Positions 31,326 to 33,137 of a stretch of DNA of 33,137 nucleotides are shown piece after piece. The position numbers and the translations under genes were made by a program. This DNA is from Candidatus Magasanikiibacteriota bacterium (GTDB lineage Bacteria; Patescibacteriota; Patescibacteriia; Magasanikbacterales; GWA2-37-8): NCBI GenBank assembly GCA_943357105.1, contig CALRGC010000010.1, positions 1 to 33,137 on the forward strand, read 5' to 3'. How positions within the stretch are numbered: position 1 is the first letter of the stretch; each line of letters starts with the position of its first letter. The notes beneath the pieces are model-generated. The model saw only the letters and a program-made list of their open reading frames with translations, had not been told where the DNA came from and ran no database searches.

Positions 31326-33137
31326 ATGATCAATTTTGAACAAAAACTAAATAAAGAGCAGTTGGATGTCGTGCAAAACGGTGACGGCCCTTGTTTAGTT
31401 TTGGCCGGAGCCGGCAGTGGCAAGACCCGCACCATCACCTACCGCGTCGCCTATCTAATAGAAAAAGGAACAAACCCAGAAAATATCTTGTTAGTAACTT
31501 TCACCAATAAAGCGGCCAATGAAATGATTGACCGTGTTCAAAAAATTACCGGATCTGACCAGCGACTCCCTTGGTCGGGCACATTTCATCACATTAGCAA
31601 TAAAATTCTACGCAAATACGCCACTCATTTAGGATATAAAAATAATTTCACCGTGCTTGACGCCGATGATTCTCAGGCACTTTTAAAAATTGTCGTAAAA
31701 GAATTTAAAACCGGCGAAAAATTTCCTTCCGCCAAAATTATCGGCAATATTATTTCCTATGCGCGCAATGCCGACTCGGCCGTGGCTGAAGTAATTGATA
31801 AAAAATACCCTGGCTACTGGCCGTTGTCGGATACTTTTGTCGAAATCGCCAGTCGCTATGCTCTCAAGAAAAAAGAAGCCAACGCGATGGATTTTGACGA
31901 CCTGTTGGTAAATTTTTCTGCACTCTTAAATCTCCCGGCCATTCAACATTATTTTGCCACGCAATTTCAATATATATTGGTAGATGAATATCAGGATACC
32001 AACAAACTGCAGGCCGGTATAATAGACAAATTGGCCAAAATTCATAAAAACATTTTAGTGGTTGGCGATGACGCGCAAAGTATTTATTCTTTTCGCGCGG
32101 CTGATATCCGTAATATTTTAAATTTTGAAGAAAAATATCCAGATGCAAAAATATTTCGCTTAGAAACAAATTACCGCTCCAGTGAAGAAATTTTAAATCT
32201 GGCCAATAATATTATTAGCAATAATTCCAAACAGTACGCCAAAAAATTACGCGCTCTAAAAAGTGGCTTACCAAAACCAGCACTTCATCCCCAAATGGAC
32301 CAGGAATCAGAGGCAAATTTTATCGTGAAAAAAATTACCGAAGCACTAGACATGGGCATAAATCCCAATCAAATGGCGATTTTATTTAGGGCCACTCATC
32401 ATTCGCAAGCACTGGAAATCGCTCTGGCCCGCGCCGGAATTCTCTATGATTATCGCGGTGGTTTACGCTTTTTTGAACGCGCTCATGTGAAAGATATCTT
32501 AAGTTATTTGCGAATTTTTAATAACCTCTCCGACACTGCCGCCTGGATGCGCGTATTGCAACACGAAGAAGGCATTGGCCCAGCCGCCGCGCAAAAAATA
32601 ATTTCTCAAGTACAAAGATTGGAAAATATTGACCAGTTAAAAAATATCGGCGATACTCTTGGTGGCAAAGCACTGTTGGGTTGGAATAATTTTTTCAAAA
32701 TATTTGAAAAACTTTTGGAAAAATCCGCTGACCCAGATTCCAACACCGGAGAATTAATTTCCGCTCTGATCGACTCACCTTATAATGATTATTTAGAAAT
32801 AGAATTTCTCGATAGCGACGAAAGAAAAAAAGATTTAAAACAGTTAGCTGAACTTTCCAGAAAACAAAAAGATCTTTCCGACTTTTTGGCCGAAGCCTCA
32901 CTCCAAGAATCCTTTGCTCATCCAACTGACCAACAAAAAATAAAAGAGGGGCGAATTGTTTTATCCACTATTCACCAGGCCAAGGGTTTGGAATGGAAAA
33001 ATGTTTTTATTATCAATCTAGTCAACGACGGTTTCCCCAACGCCCGCGCCCTGCACGAAGAAAATGGTCTAGAAGAAGAGCGTCGCCTATTTTATGTCGC
33101 TGTTACCCGCGCCAAAGAAAATCTATACCTCACTTTC
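31326..33137 (+). CDS. UvrD/PcrA/Rep-type DNA helicase (3' partial)
   Basis: The first 604 codons from the ATG at 31326; the gene runs off the window. It is a superfamily 1A 3'-5' helicase. The N terminus MINFEQKLNKEQLDVV is the Q-motif region. Motif I AGAGSGKT is at residues 27-34, Ia is TFTNKAANEM, II is VDEYQDTN (near 218), III is VGDDAQSIYSFRAAD (near 246), IV is ETNYRSS, V is LSTIHQAKGLEWKNVF, and VI is LFYVAVTRAKENL at the window edge. The DDAQSIY form and the 1A/1B/2A/2B layout fit UvrD/PcrA/Rep. The missing part would include the end of domain 2A and the C terminus, so the exact subfamily is open. Role: DNA repair and clearing of replication roadblocks. Confidence 0.95.
   Translation, partial: MINFEQKLNKEQLDVVQNGDGPCLVLAGAGSGKTRTITYRVAYLIEKGTNPENILLVTFTNKAANEMIDRVQKITGSDQRLPWSGTFHHISNKILRKYATHLGYKNNFTVLDADDSQALLKIVVKEFKTGEKFPSAKIIGNIISYARNADSAVAEVIDKKYPGYWPLSDTFVEIASRYALKKKEANAMDFDDLLVNFSALLNLPAIQHYFATQFQYILVDEYQDTNKLQAGIIDKLAKIHKNILVVGDDAQSIYSFRAADIRNILNFEEKYPDAKIFRLETNYRSSEEILNLANNIISNNSKQYAKKLRALKSGLPKPALHPQMDQESEANFIVKKITEALDMGINPNQMAILFRATHHSQALEIALARAGILYDYRGGLRFFERAHVKDILSYLRIFNNLSDTAAWMRVLQHEEGIGPAAAQKIISQVQRLENIDQLKNIGDTLGGKALLGWNNFFKIFEKLLEKSADPDSNTGELISALIDSPYNDYLEIEFLDSDERKKDLKQLAELSRKQKDLSDFLAEASLQESFAHPTDQQKIKEGRIVLSTIHQAKGLEWKNVFIINLVNDGFPNARALHEENGLEEERRLFYVAVTRAKENLYLTF

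Noticed and set aside
1-33137. Recoded genetic code (UGA as glycine), as in some CPR groups
   Set aside because: trpS, tgt, ychF and rmuC are full length in the standard code, and the antitoxin ends with a TGA that overlaps the toxin start.

Overview
The window looks like a chromosomal segment of a Patescibacteria/CPR bacterium, probably of the Parcubacteria kind. This is inference from gene content: small, tightly packed, AT-rich genes; a TRM11-like methyltransferase; large Ser/Thr-rich secreted proteins carrying lamin-tail, FN3, LVIVD and 'DLAE...GDVV' modules; an isolated type IV prepilin; and few Shine-Dalgarno sites. UGA is an ordinary stop codon and the conserved genes read through intact, so the code is standard and not the UGA=Gly code of Gracilibacteria/Absconditabacteria.

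Layout. 0-1.95 kb: the 3' part of a TRM11-like RNA methyltransferase gene, convergent with ychF, then tRNA-Ala(GGC). 2.0-13.2 kb: one leftward block of five surface or export genes. In transcription order these are an O-antigen-ligase-like/TPR membrane protein, a small WxL-like secreted beta protein, a DUF916-like membrane-anchored protein, a 990-residue FN3/carboxypeptidase-regulatory-domain protein, and a 1465-residue fibre protein carrying a seven-bladed LVIVD propeller. The first four are separated by 1-2 bp or overlap. 13.2-13.85 kb: a gene-free stretch of over 600 bp with three parS-like 16-mers and a DnaA-box-like site, a candidate centromere or origin-proximal region. 13.9-14.1 kb: tRNA-Ala(CGC) and tRNA-Arg(CCU), divergent from rmuC through a promoter pair sharing one -35. 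Between rmuC and a convergent cyclophilin gene is a perfect 34-bp inverted repeat enclosing two hairpins (15216-15401). 15.4-18.6 kb: leftward genes for a cyclophilin lipoprotein, a YgjP-like metallopeptidase, an EamA transporter, a DoxX-like protein and an unknown membrane-anchored protein. 18.6-22.6 kb: two tRNA-Ser genes bracket an accessory-looking block with a secreted beta-sandwich protein, an APH-type kinase, a sedolisin without propeptide and a RelE-type toxin-antitoxin pair with palindromic operators. 22.6-25.2 kb: a lamin-tail/PKD/OB-fold surface protein. 25.2-33.1 kb: an FAD-linked oxidase, an orphan prepilin, an SMR/EamA-like protein, a two-helix membrane protein, trpS, an unknown small protein, rlmH, tgt, and the first 604 codons of a UvrD/PcrA/Rep helicase cut by the window edge.

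How the genes fit together. Housekeeping genes for translation (trpS, tgt, rlmH, ychF, tRNAs) and DNA maintenance (rmuC, uvrD-like) are mixed with an unusually large share of secreted and surface-anchored proteins. The 2-13 kb block has the composition expected of a multi-protein envelope assembly and resembles the WxL/DUF916 cell-surface clusters of Firmicutes in outline. Several genes have a good -10 element only a few bases upstream of the start codon, suggesting leaderless or near-leaderless transcripts.
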